Of a stretch of 64,000 nucleotides of DNA, positions 9,301 through 19,811 are shown piece by piece. Position 1 is the stretch's first letter, and every line of letters begins with the position of its first letter. The position numbers and the translations under genes are program-made. Origin of the DNA: Trochalopteron elliotii. Lineage: Eukaryota > Chordata > Aves > Passeriformes > Leiothrichidae. The notes beneath the pieces are model-generated. The model had not been told where the DNA came from and made no database searches. It saw nothing but the letters and a program-made list of their open reading frames with translations. The stretch covers positions 109,130 through 173,129 of the forward strand of contig JANPWX010000153.1 in NCBI GenBank assembly GCA_024734555.1, read 5' to 3'.

Positions 9301-10408
9301 CACCTTGCAAAAAGCCAACTTTATAATATATATATATATATATCTATAACAAGGCTGAGCAGCAAATTTGGGCTCTTCCACAGCCACAGCCCGGAGTGGT
9401 GCAGACACAAAACCCCTGGAATTTCTCCTGGTGCTGTTATCCGTGTGGCTCCCAGCTTCCCCACTGCCATTCCTGGCTGGGGAAGTTAATCTTGCTCCTA
9501 CTTAAAGGCTTTATGTTCTGGCACAGGAGGCTCCTGCCTTCCATGGCCTGAGGACATCCAAGAGTCACCGGCTGTGAACGGCTCCGGGGGCGGATCCCGG
9601 GATTATTGGGAAGGAATGATCCTTTATTCCTTTCCAGGAATAAAGGTTGACAGCCCTGATCCTGCACTTGGCCATTTCCATCTGAGAATATAAATGACGT
9701 TTGCAGAGCAGGGAAAACACGATTCATTTCCCTGCTCAGAGGGGGAGGGTGTGGCCAGGTGAGTTGCCACCGATCACGCAGGGATCCAGGCTCCAAATCC
9801 AGAATAAATATGTCTCCTGAATCCAATTTCCAGTTCCTGGGTAGGAGGTATTTTTCCCTGTCTCCTTCCTTTGTAGCAGGAGCTCTGTTGTGACAGTTAC
9901 TAATGGGTTGCAATCATCGTGGATCTCACACCAGCGTGCAGCACAACCAGGAGGTGTAGCAACAAGGCTCCAGTAAATAATCCATTTTGGCAACCTGACA
10001 TCCAGGAGAAGTTTATTTTATGTAAATAACAGTTGATTTAGGTCTGAATCATTGCAGAGACTCCTCCTGGTTCTGGGACCTTTTGCTTGGGAGGGGAATT
10101 TTGGATGGGGACAGAGAGAAGGAAGTGCCCACACAAATACGCAGCTGGAATGTCACACAAACACCAGTGTGGGATTTGAAAAGTCCAGTGTAGGAATAAA
10201 TTTTCCTCCTATAAATTGTGTTCTAGTCACAGGTGAAAAGCATCTTCCCATAAAGCCTGGAAACAGTAAATAATCCCTTGGAGCAATTGAAGATAGACAC
10301 AGAATTGTCCATTGTCTCATCCCAAAAAAAGGGTTCCATCCTACATGAAGATATTCCCTGTGCTGGGCTGGTCCCATGTCATAAACCAAGGGCCAAAATT
10401 CTCTGCCA
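9301..10408. other. Single-copy non-coding DNA with a hairpin
   Basis: A (TA)n run lies at 9327-9343. A perfect 10-bp inverted repeat with a 6-base loop lies at 9621-9646 (CCTTTATTCC / GGAATAAAGG). The open frames here have no splice context and no recognisable product. Confidence 0.5.
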
Positions 10409-10684
10409 TAGAATCACAGAATCCCTGAATTGGGCTGGAAGGGACCTCAAATCCCACCCAGTGCCACCCCTGCCATGGCAGGGACACCTCCCACTGTCCC
10501 AGGCTGCTCCAAGCCCCAATGTCCAACCTGGCCTTGGGCACTGCCAGGGATCCAGGGGCAGCCACAGCTTCTCTGGGCACCCTGTGCCAGGGCCTGCCCA
10601 CCCTCCCAGGGAACAATTCCGGCCCAAAATCCCATCTAAATCTACCCTTTTCAGTTTAAGATCACTCCCTCTTGTCATCCAGAT
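10409..10684 (-). mobile_element. CR1 LINE 3' end, minus orientation
   Basis: Intact 3' terminus (ATAGAATCACAGAATCCC) followed by all the usual blocks through GGGAACAATTCCGGCCC and the CTCCCTCTTGTC block; truncated at the 5' side. Little diverged from the copies at 43107 and 7766, so a relatively young copy. Confidence 0.94.
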
Positions 10685-12765
10685 GGAAATGTGGGATGAA
10701 GGTTGTGGGAAGTTGGGATGGTGGAGTCCACACAGCAGTGGAGGACTTGGGTGTTTGGGAATCCTGGGAGGATCTGGGGTTTTTCTGTGGTGGTTGGATC
10801 TAATACAGAGCAGTCTATAAAAAGGCTTTTGCAAACACTGGTGGGAACTAGTCTTATGCAGAGAAAATTTTGGAAATTATTTAAATTGCAGTGTGTTTCC
10901 TTTTCCTGGAATGAAATCACTGTGTCCTTGTCTCTCCAAAGCCTCAGTGCCTTCCCTGGCAGCTTCCATTTCCCTGCAGTGCTAAACCAAGAATCTTCAG
11001 AGAGCTTGGCTCTTGGCTTAACTTTAGTCACAGCCTTACTAACCCTGCTTAAAAATGGCCACTTTACTTGACTAAGTTGCTGAAGGATGTCCTGAATGCC
11101 TGTCCTGGTGCTCAGTCAAAATTAACGGTACAAATCCATTGTTTTTCAGGGCTATGCCCTGTGTTCTTTGGTTCTTCCTGAGACATTTGAGCTGTTGCAG
11201 AGAACATTTTTTCTTCTTCTTTTTTTTTTCTTTTTTTTTTTTTTTTTTTCATGGGGTTTGAGTTTAAGCAGAACTGTTTTTATGGGAAGTGTGATGTTGC
11301 TCGCATCGATTTGGCAACTGGGGAGATGGTGTTAGTGGGTGACCTTGAAAAATGTGATAAGTGGCAAGGGTGCTGAAAGGTTGAGGCACAAATGGGGTGG
11401 CTAAAAGCATATTTATTTTCTGGCCTGTGCCAATGGAGAGGGGTGAAATCCATGGAATCTCTTCTCCACAAGAAGAAGCTCCTCAGTAGCCATGGAGTGC
11501 TTTCCACCACGTTCACCTCAGCTCTGCAGAGAAAATATTGATAGCTGTAACAGGGTTATGTGAAACCTAACCATGGGGAACCTGGAGGCCTCAAAGAAGA
11601 AAATGAAGGGGAGAATTTCAAAGTGAGACCCGTCAGCTGCTGCAGTTTGTGTGGAAAAACGATCTAGGAAAGGGTTAAAACTAGAAAAAAAAACTTTCAC
11701 GAGTAAAGCTGTAAACACTAATTCTGCTCTGCGTGTAACAGCTGCAGGTGAGTGTGGTGTGTAACAGCAGAGTGAGGAAATTACCAAACATTTCCCACTC
11801 CCATTCTGTCTGAGGTGGAGCAAACACAACCCCCAGGGTGCAGATGGTTCCTGTACCACTCAGGCATCCACAGAAGTATTTCTGGAGATTTTAGCTGATA
11901 GTGATTTATTATTCTCAGCACAATGATAATTTAGTGATTTCACCACTGAATCAGGCCAAACTCTTATAGAAAACTTGGAGGACCAGTCCCCATCCCTGAA
12001 AAAAATCCAGTTTGCTTGAGCAGGAGCCTGGTTAATTGAGGATTGGCAGGAAAACAGAAAACATGGGTAAAAAAGCAGTTTATAAAATATTATTGATGTC
12101 ACAAGTTTGCGTGGTATGAAACACACCGGGGTGCCTCTGAGCAGGCAGGGAATGAATTTATGGCTTTAGTGCAGCAGTGGTGGGGTGTCATCTCCTGGTG
12201 GATCCCAGCCAGCTAAAGGAAACAGGAAATCAGGGCACTCAGAGATGGATGCTGCAGGAAAGAAATAGGCTGGACAAGTCTTCTTGCTGCAGCACTTAAA
12301 TAAAATTGTGCTTATATAGATACTGATAGGACAGCTGGAAAAGGCAAAAATCCTCCATCTCGTGCTGGTTACAAAATGTGCTGGAGGTTTTATCTGGGAA
12401 ATGTTTAGGCAGAGTCAGAAAAATGGGAAGAGACCGTGGCATTCTCTGAGATTCCCCCAGTTATAAGGAAAGCTTGAAGTGTCTAACATTCCAAAGAACC
12501 AGGAATGCAACCAGGACTTCGTTGCTCTGACTAATTAAAACAACAGGGAAAAAGGAAAGCAGCTGCCACACGTAACATTTCTACAATGCTACCAGTGGCC
12601 TGGTCACCACGTGACAATATTCCTTATTTTCCAGGAGGATATTTACTGTGTTTCCTCATGATTACTCCGGATATTGATTGTCTTTCCAAAGTATTTCCAA
12701 GGCAAATAAAAGGTGTGCTCATACTATTCTTTCTCCAGTGTCTGTTTTGGTCTGAGCTCTTGCAT
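10685..12765. other. Single-copy non-coding DNA
   Basis: Over 2 kb without recognised repeat apart from a T-rich run at 11217-11250. Open frames at 10703-11071 and 11518-11859 have no splice context and no recognisable domains. Confidence 0.5.
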
Positions 12766-12907
12766 TCCCATCCCTGGCAGTGCCCAAGGCCAGGTTGGAC
12801 AGGGCTTGGAGCATCCTGGGATAGTGGAAGTTGTCCCTGCCCATGGCAAGGGGTAGAACTAGATCAGCTTTCAGCTCCTTTCCAACTCTAACCATTCCAT
12901 GATTCTA
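12766..12907 (+). mobile_element. CR1 3' fragment, plus orientation
   Basis: Starts inside CATCCCTGGCAGTGCCCAAG and ends with ACCATTCCATGATTCTATAA, a well-preserved CR1 terminus. About 140 bp, strongly 5'-truncated. Confidence 0.9.
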
Positions 12908-12964
12908 TAAAAATCAAAGGGACCTGTGCACTGACTTCAGTGAGAAAATGTTTATCCCCCTAGT

Positions 12965-13007
12965 TTAATTATTTGTATTTATTTTCTAACATTTGTATTT
13001 ATTTTCT
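12965..13007. repeat. Two copies of a 20-bp AT-rich unit
   Basis: ATTTGTATTTATTTTCTAA appears twice in tandem immediately left of a CR1 fragment. Confidence 0.8.
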
Positions 13008-13087
13008 AATGGAAGGTGTCCCTGCCCATGGCAGGGGTGGCACTGGGTGATTCCAGCCCAAACCATCCTGGGGTTCTGTGATTCTAT
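13008..13087 (+). mobile_element. Very short CR1 3' fragment
   Basis: Eighty bases: GGAAGGTGTCCCTGCCCATG through GGGTTCTGTGATTCTATG. It begins directly after the tandem AT-rich unit and lies 100 bp from the previous CR1 fragment in the same orientation. Confidence 0.88.
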
Positions 13088-14110
13088 GCCACCTGCAGTA
13101 GCCCAATGCAAAACTTTGAATAAACTTTGAAATAAAATCAAGGGATGCATTTAATTAATTTAGGGGTTGATAAAGCCTCCCCCATCCACAACCCATCCAG
13201 TTGATTGCTTGGCAATCGTGAGATTTAAGGGAAAAAACAGCAAATCCATAAAGCTGAGTTCTTTTTATTTGCCTTCTGGGCTGTGAGGCTGTTTTGCCAT
13301 TGGAATTTTTCTCCATGGTCATGGAAATTGGAGGGTAGTTGTTGTTGCAGTAGCATTTGGGAGCCTCGAGGAATCAGCTGGTTCTGAGTCAAACTTCACA
13401 AAGAAACACGAGATTTTTTTTGGCACAGTACTAGACACGAGTATTGTCACATTATTTCATGTTTCCCTCAATGGGAAATTCCCAAATACATCCTGTTTTT
13501 AAGTTGTATGCTAGAGGAATAATAGGCTTCTGGAGACAGATTAATTTATAAAGTGAAGAACTAAAATTCCTCCTTCAAAGATGTGACACTCATTTGAAGT
13601 CCTCACATTGTTGCAGGCACAATTGCTCCTCTCTGCTTTGTTTATCTCTAGGACTTGCATTAATTAGCACTTAGAAATGCTTTTGAAGAGTCTCATTCAT
13701 TGAGTTCCTACTAAAACCTTCCTTCAAAGCTCCAGCTGACCTCCTCCGAGCAGCCCACGCTGGAGGTTTAACCTTCTTGGGTGCATCACTTTAATATTTT
13801 TTGTCACTGCCATCAGTTTCTTTTGAAATAATTAAAAAAAGGTAAAAAATAAAGCTTCAAAATTAAGCTACATAAATAGCATTTATTTAGCATATTATAT
13901 GTAATGGAATGAATGTAACATTTTCACTTTGCTATTTCTGCCTCTTGAAACCAAAACATCTGGAGCTGTTTGAGGAATTGCTGCATTTTCCACTTGACAG
14001 GGAGGAGTCAGTCACTTTTTGGTTGCTGTCATCTCTGTGTCCTTTGTCCCTTTACTCTTTGAAGTGCAATTCAGTTTCTTTTTCCTTATCTGCAGGCTCA
14101 GATTGAGACG
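13088..14110. other. AT-rich single-copy non-coding DNA
   Basis: No gene or interspersed repeat recognised; several TTAATTAA/TAATTA cores between 13790 and 13900. Confidence 0.45.
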
Positions 14111-14262
14111 TGCCCACAGAACCACAGAATCCATGGGGCTGGAAAAGCCCTCCAGGATCATCCAGTCCAACCATTCCCCAGCACAGCCAAGGCCACCACT
14201 AAACCTTGTCCCCAAGAGCCACATCCACACATTTGTTCACATCTAAAGAGGACAGGACCTGG
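14111..14262 (-). mobile_element. CR1 fragment of a second subfamily, minus orientation
   Basis: Starts with ACAGAACCACAGAATCCATG, then GGATCATCCAGTCCAACCAT, CCAAGGCCACCACTAAACC and CCACATCCACACATTTG. This body differs from the GGATCCCTGGCAGTGCCC type and matches the fragments at 23831 and 55130. Confidence 0.85.
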
Positions 14263-16417
14263 ATATTCAGAAATAATTCCAGTCCTTGGAGAGTGATGAG
14301 GGTGAGGGGTTCTGTCCCTGCCCAGGTCAGCTGGCAGAGGGTCCCTGCCACCCCCAGGTGACACTGCCTGGCACTGCCAGCATTGATCTGTTTTCCTTTT
14401 CCTTCTGAGCTTGCCTTGTCTTAAGGGACAAAGAGTTAAAGCTTCTTCCCTCAAAGTGAACATTCCAAGCTGGATGATAGGTGCTTTTAAACCAGAAGGG
14501 AAGAGCAGAGGAGAAGAGAAATAAAGAAAAGTGCTGACTTTATTCTCGACCTGGGGAGTCCTACGCAGTGAAGGGAAGCATCTCCCTGCCATGGCAATGT
14601 AGCAAATGTCAGGAGGAAAATGGTTATTTCTTCTCTCAGGCCCAGCCATCTGTCACAGTTATTGAGACACTCCTGCTCCACTAAGTCTTGCGAAACTCTC
14701 GCTGAAGTTGGGAAAGCTGAGGTGTCTTAAAGCAAAACCCACTTTCTGCTGGCAGGAAAGCAGGAGGGAGCCTGAAATCTGAGGCTTTTGAAGTGGGGAT
14801 ACATTTTCTTGGCTTTTTTGTGAATCAGTCAGGATGGACAGAGCTGAGAACAGAATCCAAAGAGAAGGGAAGAAGGAGAAGTGAAGGGCTGTGGGCTGTA
14901 ACATGACCCAGCTCCTCTGGGGAGGGACTCCACTCCAGCGGGTGAAGTGGAGCTGCTGAGGGTTGGGGGTGAGGTGCCCACCCCATCCCATGGATGCTTT
15001 GGAGGAGTGGTGATTTGCATCTTATGCAGTGGAAGATTGTTGATCACTAAAAGGCAGATCAGCCTTTCCTGGGGCTGTTTGATTTATGAGGGAGGGTGTG
15101 ATATGTGACTGTCCTAGGCCAGAGCCGACTGGAAGTCATTCTGTTCTGGAGTCAACCCAGAAATTAATTTGCTTGTCTGAAAGCCAAACCTACCTTGTCT
15201 GCTCTCACGTGCTTTATTTACTGCTCCATCTTTTTGGAGCTCTTTGTCAATAGATTTACAAATACTGTCCGTTAGTGAGGAATTCTGAGGAAGGATTTTT
15301 TATACGGGATGTTTCCAGTGATCCTTCTACCTTCTACTTTAATGTGCAATGTTTATTTATTGCCGTGTTGTATGATTGCAATAAACAATTGTAGCTGTCA
15401 GTTCCTTCTGATTAAATACCGTATTTGTTAAATAAATAAAATGATAGTAATGAACTGGGCCATTCTTTGGGTGTAATGTATGGCTTTCATATTTCTGACA
15501 CTTGGGAAGATATATGAAATGCTGATGTGCAGGAGAAGGCTTGTAAATCAACGGGAGCTGGGAAAGATTCGGATCTGCTTCCTTGCAGAGGGTCATCTTT
15601 GCCATTAGAAACTCCAAGGGCACTTCTGACTTCTCTCTGGGCCAAGAGGGGCTGGTCTGGGGAGGAAGTCGGGCGCAGAGGACGCTCATCAAGAACTGGT
15701 GGAGGAAGGATTTTGAGGCACACAAGCTCTCTCAGGAAATGCAGGAAGATTTGTGCTCACAGTTAATGAGTCAAGGTGCTGGGGCAGGATCACAGGTGGA
15801 GTCTCCATCCCTGTTCCTGCCCAGCAGCACCCCCAGGGTGGCTCTGCTGCCAGGGTTGGTTATTGGTCCCAGCAGAGCCACAACTGAGGAGCAGGAATTT
15901 CTCCTTTCTGGCTGTAGGTAACGCCGAGGCACAACTGGCAGAGGAAAACCCCATCATGTACGCTTCTTAATTAAACAATTTGTTTTATTTTCATGCAAAC
16001 TGAGCTGTGTTATTTGGTGGTTAAAGCCCTGGGTGTCTCTGCTGGTGGAGGTAAGGTGTTAAGTTTGGCTGCTGGAGGTGTTTCCAAGAGCTTCCTCTCA
16101 GCAGAGCTCAGCAATTCCCACCGACTCAGTAATTCATGTGCAAGGTGCTCTCACACCTCCTCTTCATTTTATTCTCAGTATTCCACAGAGCAGCCTTATC
16201 TCCACCTATCAATTATGGTGGTATTAATTTATATCGCTCTGTATATCTCTCCTTACTTTGCTGTTTGTCGCGTGCTTGCTTAAAAAATATAAAATATGTC
16301 AATGTCCCTGAGTCGGGCTCTGCAAAATGAGGCCAGAACTGAGCACTGCAGGGTTATTTATGGGCAAACGCCACAGCAGGGGTTTGGTGGTGGGTTTGTT
16401 GTTTTTTCCTTGGGTTT
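14263..16417. other. Single-copy non-coding DNA
   Basis: No recognised repeat. A plus-strand open frame at 15583-15921 is preceded by a fair splice acceptor (CTGCTTCCTTGCAG) but has no good donor and no recognised domain. The stretch around 15330-15480 is AT-rich and repeat-free. Confidence 0.4.
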
Positions 16418-16443
16418 TTTTTTTTGTTTTTTTTTTTTTTTTC
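16418..16443. repeat. Poly-T run
   Basis: Nearly uninterrupted T run; open frames across it on the minus strand give a lysine-rich low-complexity reading. Confidence 0.85.
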
Positions 16444-18129
16444 TGAGAGGGCTTAAATAATGAGCAAAAATAAGATTTAAAAAAGTTGTCAGAAGAGTAC
16501 CCAGAGATACTGTGCAAACAGGAAGCGTTTTGATTATGTTCGCTGGTGCAAAATTAGTAAAGAGTTTGAAATCGTCTTGTGCTTACAGATTCCATTGTTT
16601 TCAAAGAATAATTCCATCTATTTTAACATTTTCAAGTATAATTCCATTGGTAATAGCTCTTCCTTTGATTGTGAGCTGCACTAATTGAAAGGTGTGGTGC
16701 AGTGTCTGTTTTGGCAGTTATGCTTATATCTTTTGTTTAAAAACTCAAAGTGTTGGCTTTCCTGTCCAGCCTTCCTTAGTATATTCTGTTTTGGTGATGT
16801 GATGACAGACTTACAGTGTGTTTCCTTGTGTGTATGGTAACAGATGTTTATGTGAATAACAGACTTTTTTATGAAGGCACACACTTTATAGCCAAATACT
16901 AATTAAAAATAATTGCATGTAAGCATTTTTGTTTATTCCCTGTTGTGCATCTTTAATCATTTGAAATCACCTGCAGTTGAAAACTGAGGCAAAGATTTGA
17001 TACTGCAATTATAAGAGGCCATCTGACTCTATATTAGAAAGGAACAGCCACATATTTGAAGAGGAAATTATTACAAAAAAGTGTGTGAATTCCTGCCCTC
17101 TTGGAATTTGCTTTTATACAGGATGAAAATACCAGCGCGTGGTTTTGTTACACTAATAGAAGTTTAAGGTATCTTATCTCCCAAAACAATCGGTTCTTGA
17201 CTGACATCCTGTTCAGGACATATTCTGTGCACTAATAAGCTCATTACAAATATATTTTAATTAGACGTGTAACAGATGGTTCACAGTAAATACGGGCAGT
17301 GGTACTTTTTAAAGAATAGAGGGAAAAAACACCACAGGCTCTTTTTAAGGACTCAGCATCTCGGGTTGGATTTTATCAATAGCTGATTGAGTTAAGCAAA
17401 GGGAAAATTACTGTCAAAAGCACTTGAAGTCATGAAAGAAGTAAAAACTGAACAAACCCAAAGAAAACCCACCAAAGGCAGCGTTAGCAGGAGTGTGTGT
17501 GTTCAATAAAGACCAGTCAATACCAAAATGAAAGGGACATTTTCTCAGCCTTCCAAAACACTTTAATCTTTCCACAGAAGCAAGGCAGAGTTTTATTCCA
17601 GACCCTGCCTGCTGCTGACGAGAGGCCACAACAATTCTCCATCAGATCCTTGAAATAAATTAAAAATAAAACCCAGGACCTTCCATGGCTCAGTTTCCTT
17701 TCCAGAGCAGAATCCTTGGGAGGGCAGGGAAAGATCCCTGTCCCTGGAGGAGGGAATGTGCCATGGCCAGCCCAAAGCAGATGTCCATGGTTGTGTTCCC
17801 TGTGTGTTTTCCTGGCTGGGATGGGATCAGGAGTCGCTGCCTCACCTGCTGCAAACCTCAGCTCCCACCTGATGTTCACAAATAATACAGCAGGTACTAA
17901 TAGCATAAATCCATAGGTTTATGGATTTATGGAAGTGGTGCATCGGAGGGGCATCCAGGTGATGGCTCTGGTTCTGTAAATTTTATTGCTTGTTTTCAGG
18001 GAGGAGTGAATGGGGATGGTTGATCCAGCCCATGGTTTGAAGGTTCCCAGCAAAAGGAATTGCTCAGGCTCATGAGAGAGGGAAATGGAGAAATTTAGAT
18101 AAATTTCGCTGTCATCCCTTCTAGAATTA
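16444..18129. other. AT-rich single-copy non-coding DNA
   Basis: Repeat-free for about 1.7 kb. The part from about 16860 to 17420 is rich in ATTA cores and lacks CR1 or LTR debris, which makes it a candidate conserved non-coding element. No splice-bounded coding frame seen. Confidence 0.4.
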
Positions 18130-18268
18130 GACAATCACAGAATCATGGAATGGTTTGCATGGGAAGGAACCTTAAATCTCCTCCTGTTCCACCCCCTGCC
18201 ATGGGCAGGGACAGTTCACACGATTGCAGATTGCTCCAAGCCCAATGTCCAACCCTGCCTTGGACTGG
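18130..18268 (-). mobile_element. CR1 3' fragment, minus orientation
   Basis: Terminus GACAATCACAGAATCATGG, then GGAAGGAACCTTAAATC, CCTGCCATGGGCAGGGACAG and a diverged TTGCTCCAAGCCCAATGTCC. Decayed after that. Confidence 0.85.
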
Positions 18269-18521
18269 CTTTTACCTGGAGAGGACCTTTTTTGAAGCAG
18301 GTTGGGGATGGTTTGGAACAGGAAACAACTCCAAGTGTTGTCCAGCCTGAAGTTAGTTCTGCCTATTGATTTAAAGATGAGAGTCAAAGAGTGACATCTC
18401 TTGAGGGTATTTTCCTCCTCTGCTACTCCAGTGCTGAATCTCTTCCTGGGTGACATCCCTGCTCGTGAGCAAAGCGTCCAGTGACAGTGTCCCACTCTTG
18501 GTCTGGTGGGAAACAGCTTTC

Positions 18522-18523
18522 AA

Positions 18524-18555
<32 letters not shown>

Positions 18556-18694
18556 AGAAGAAAATAAAAATAAATTTTAAAATAATTTTTAAGAGTATAA
18601 ATAAATAAACAAATAAATAAATAATAAAAAGTAAAAACAAAAGCTATAAATAAAATAATAAATAGAAATAAATTTTAATATCAGTCTGACATTC
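18522..18694. repeat. AT-only low-complexity tract before an assembly gap
   Basis: A (TA)n run followed by A-rich sequence with AATAAATA-type repeats, almost free of G and C, ending at the second gap. Confidence 0.9.
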
Positions 18695-19000
18695 NNNNNN
18701 NNNNNNNNNNNNNNNNNNNNNNNNNNNNNNNNNNNNNNNNNNNNNNNNNNNNNNNNNNNNNNNNNNNNNNNNNNNNNNNNNNNNNNNNNNNNNNNNNNNN
18801 NNNNNNNNNNNNNNNNNNNNNNNNNNNNNNNNNNNNNNNNNNNNNNNNNNNNNNNNNNNNNNNNNNNNNNNNNNNNNNNNNNNNNNNNNNNNNNNNNNNN
18901 NNNNNNNNNNNNNNNNNNNNNNNNNNNNNNNNNNNNNNNNNNNNNNNNNNNNNNNNNNNNNNNNNNNNNNNNNNNNNNNNNNNNNNNNNNNNNNNNNNNN
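18695..19000. other. Assembly gap (306 N)
   Basis: Undetermined bases directly after the AT-only tract. The right edge resumes in AT-rich sequence with a 10-bp inverted repeat at 19008-19034. Confidence 1.
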
Positions 19001-19638
19001 CACTAATAGTAAATAAAGGTGTTTTTTATTTACTGTGTGTTATTTATTTAGTGTGTTAAAATCACTACTAGTAAATAACTGGCTAATTCTGGTTCTAACC
19101 TTAATTATCAGCTGTGCTACCATGTCCACTTCCAAATCTATTCCCTGCTCTCACCGTTTAAGCAGGAGCACATCAGGCTCACGGGGAGAAGCATTATGGG
19201 TGTCACTTAAGGTAAATGAGCAATTGTAAATTAAAGTCAACAGAGTAAGGATGGGGTTTTTAACCACCTGAGCAGCTGCTGCAGAATAGAGCCACTGGGA
19301 GAGATGGTTCTGTCTGGTGACCAGCAGTTGCCTGGTATGGGGTGTCATGAAGGTAAAAAAATCATGTGAGCACAAATGATGAGGTCTATTTTTAGAATGA
19401 AACCAGATCTCATCATGGTATATTAAAAAAAAAGAGGTTTTTCAGTAGGACACACTGTCAGGGGATGTTTGGATGAACTGGTTTGTGTGGATAAGGACTG
19501 GAAAGCAGCTTCTTCTCACATCAGTGGAGCTGAGTGACTAATTCTGACCTACATTTCTTTATTAACATTAGGGGTGTTTTCCAGCTCTGACTGACAGACT
19601 GGGCTTTGTGGCAGGTTTGTATTGGGATAATTTTTGGA
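19001..19638. other. Single-copy non-coding DNA
   Basis: Opens with a perfect 10-bp hairpin (AGTAAATAAA / TTTATTTACT, 7-base loop) at 19008-19034. Nothing else recognised. Confidence 0.5.
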
Positions 19639-19811
19639 GACAGAAGCTGTGGCTGCCCCTGGATCTCTGGAAATGTCCAAGGCCAGGTTGGACAGGGGGG
19701 CTTGGAGCAGCCTGGGACAGTGGAAGGTGTCCCTGCCCATGGCAGGGGTGGCACTGGGTGGGCTTTGAGGTCCCCTCCAACCCAAAAAGATTCCATGGTT
19801 CTGTGATTCTG
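19639..19811 (+). mobile_element. CR1 3' end, plus orientation
   Basis: Runs from GAAGCTGTGGCTGCCCCTGG to GATTCCATGGTTCTGTGATT. A G7-type run replaces the usual CATTGGGG. Confidence 0.92.

Noticed and set aside
10278..10834. Overlapping 150-180 codon frames on both strands
   Set aside because: They lie over a CR1 3' end; the same peptide words recur wherever CR1 copies occur, for example at 43107 and 57348.
15583..15921. 112-codon plus-strand frame with a fair acceptor at its left
   Set aside because: No convincing donor, no recognised domain, an equally open frame on the other strand and no coding bias that I can see.
18644..19003. 119-codon minus-strand frame
   Set aside because: It consists almost entirely of the second assembly gap.
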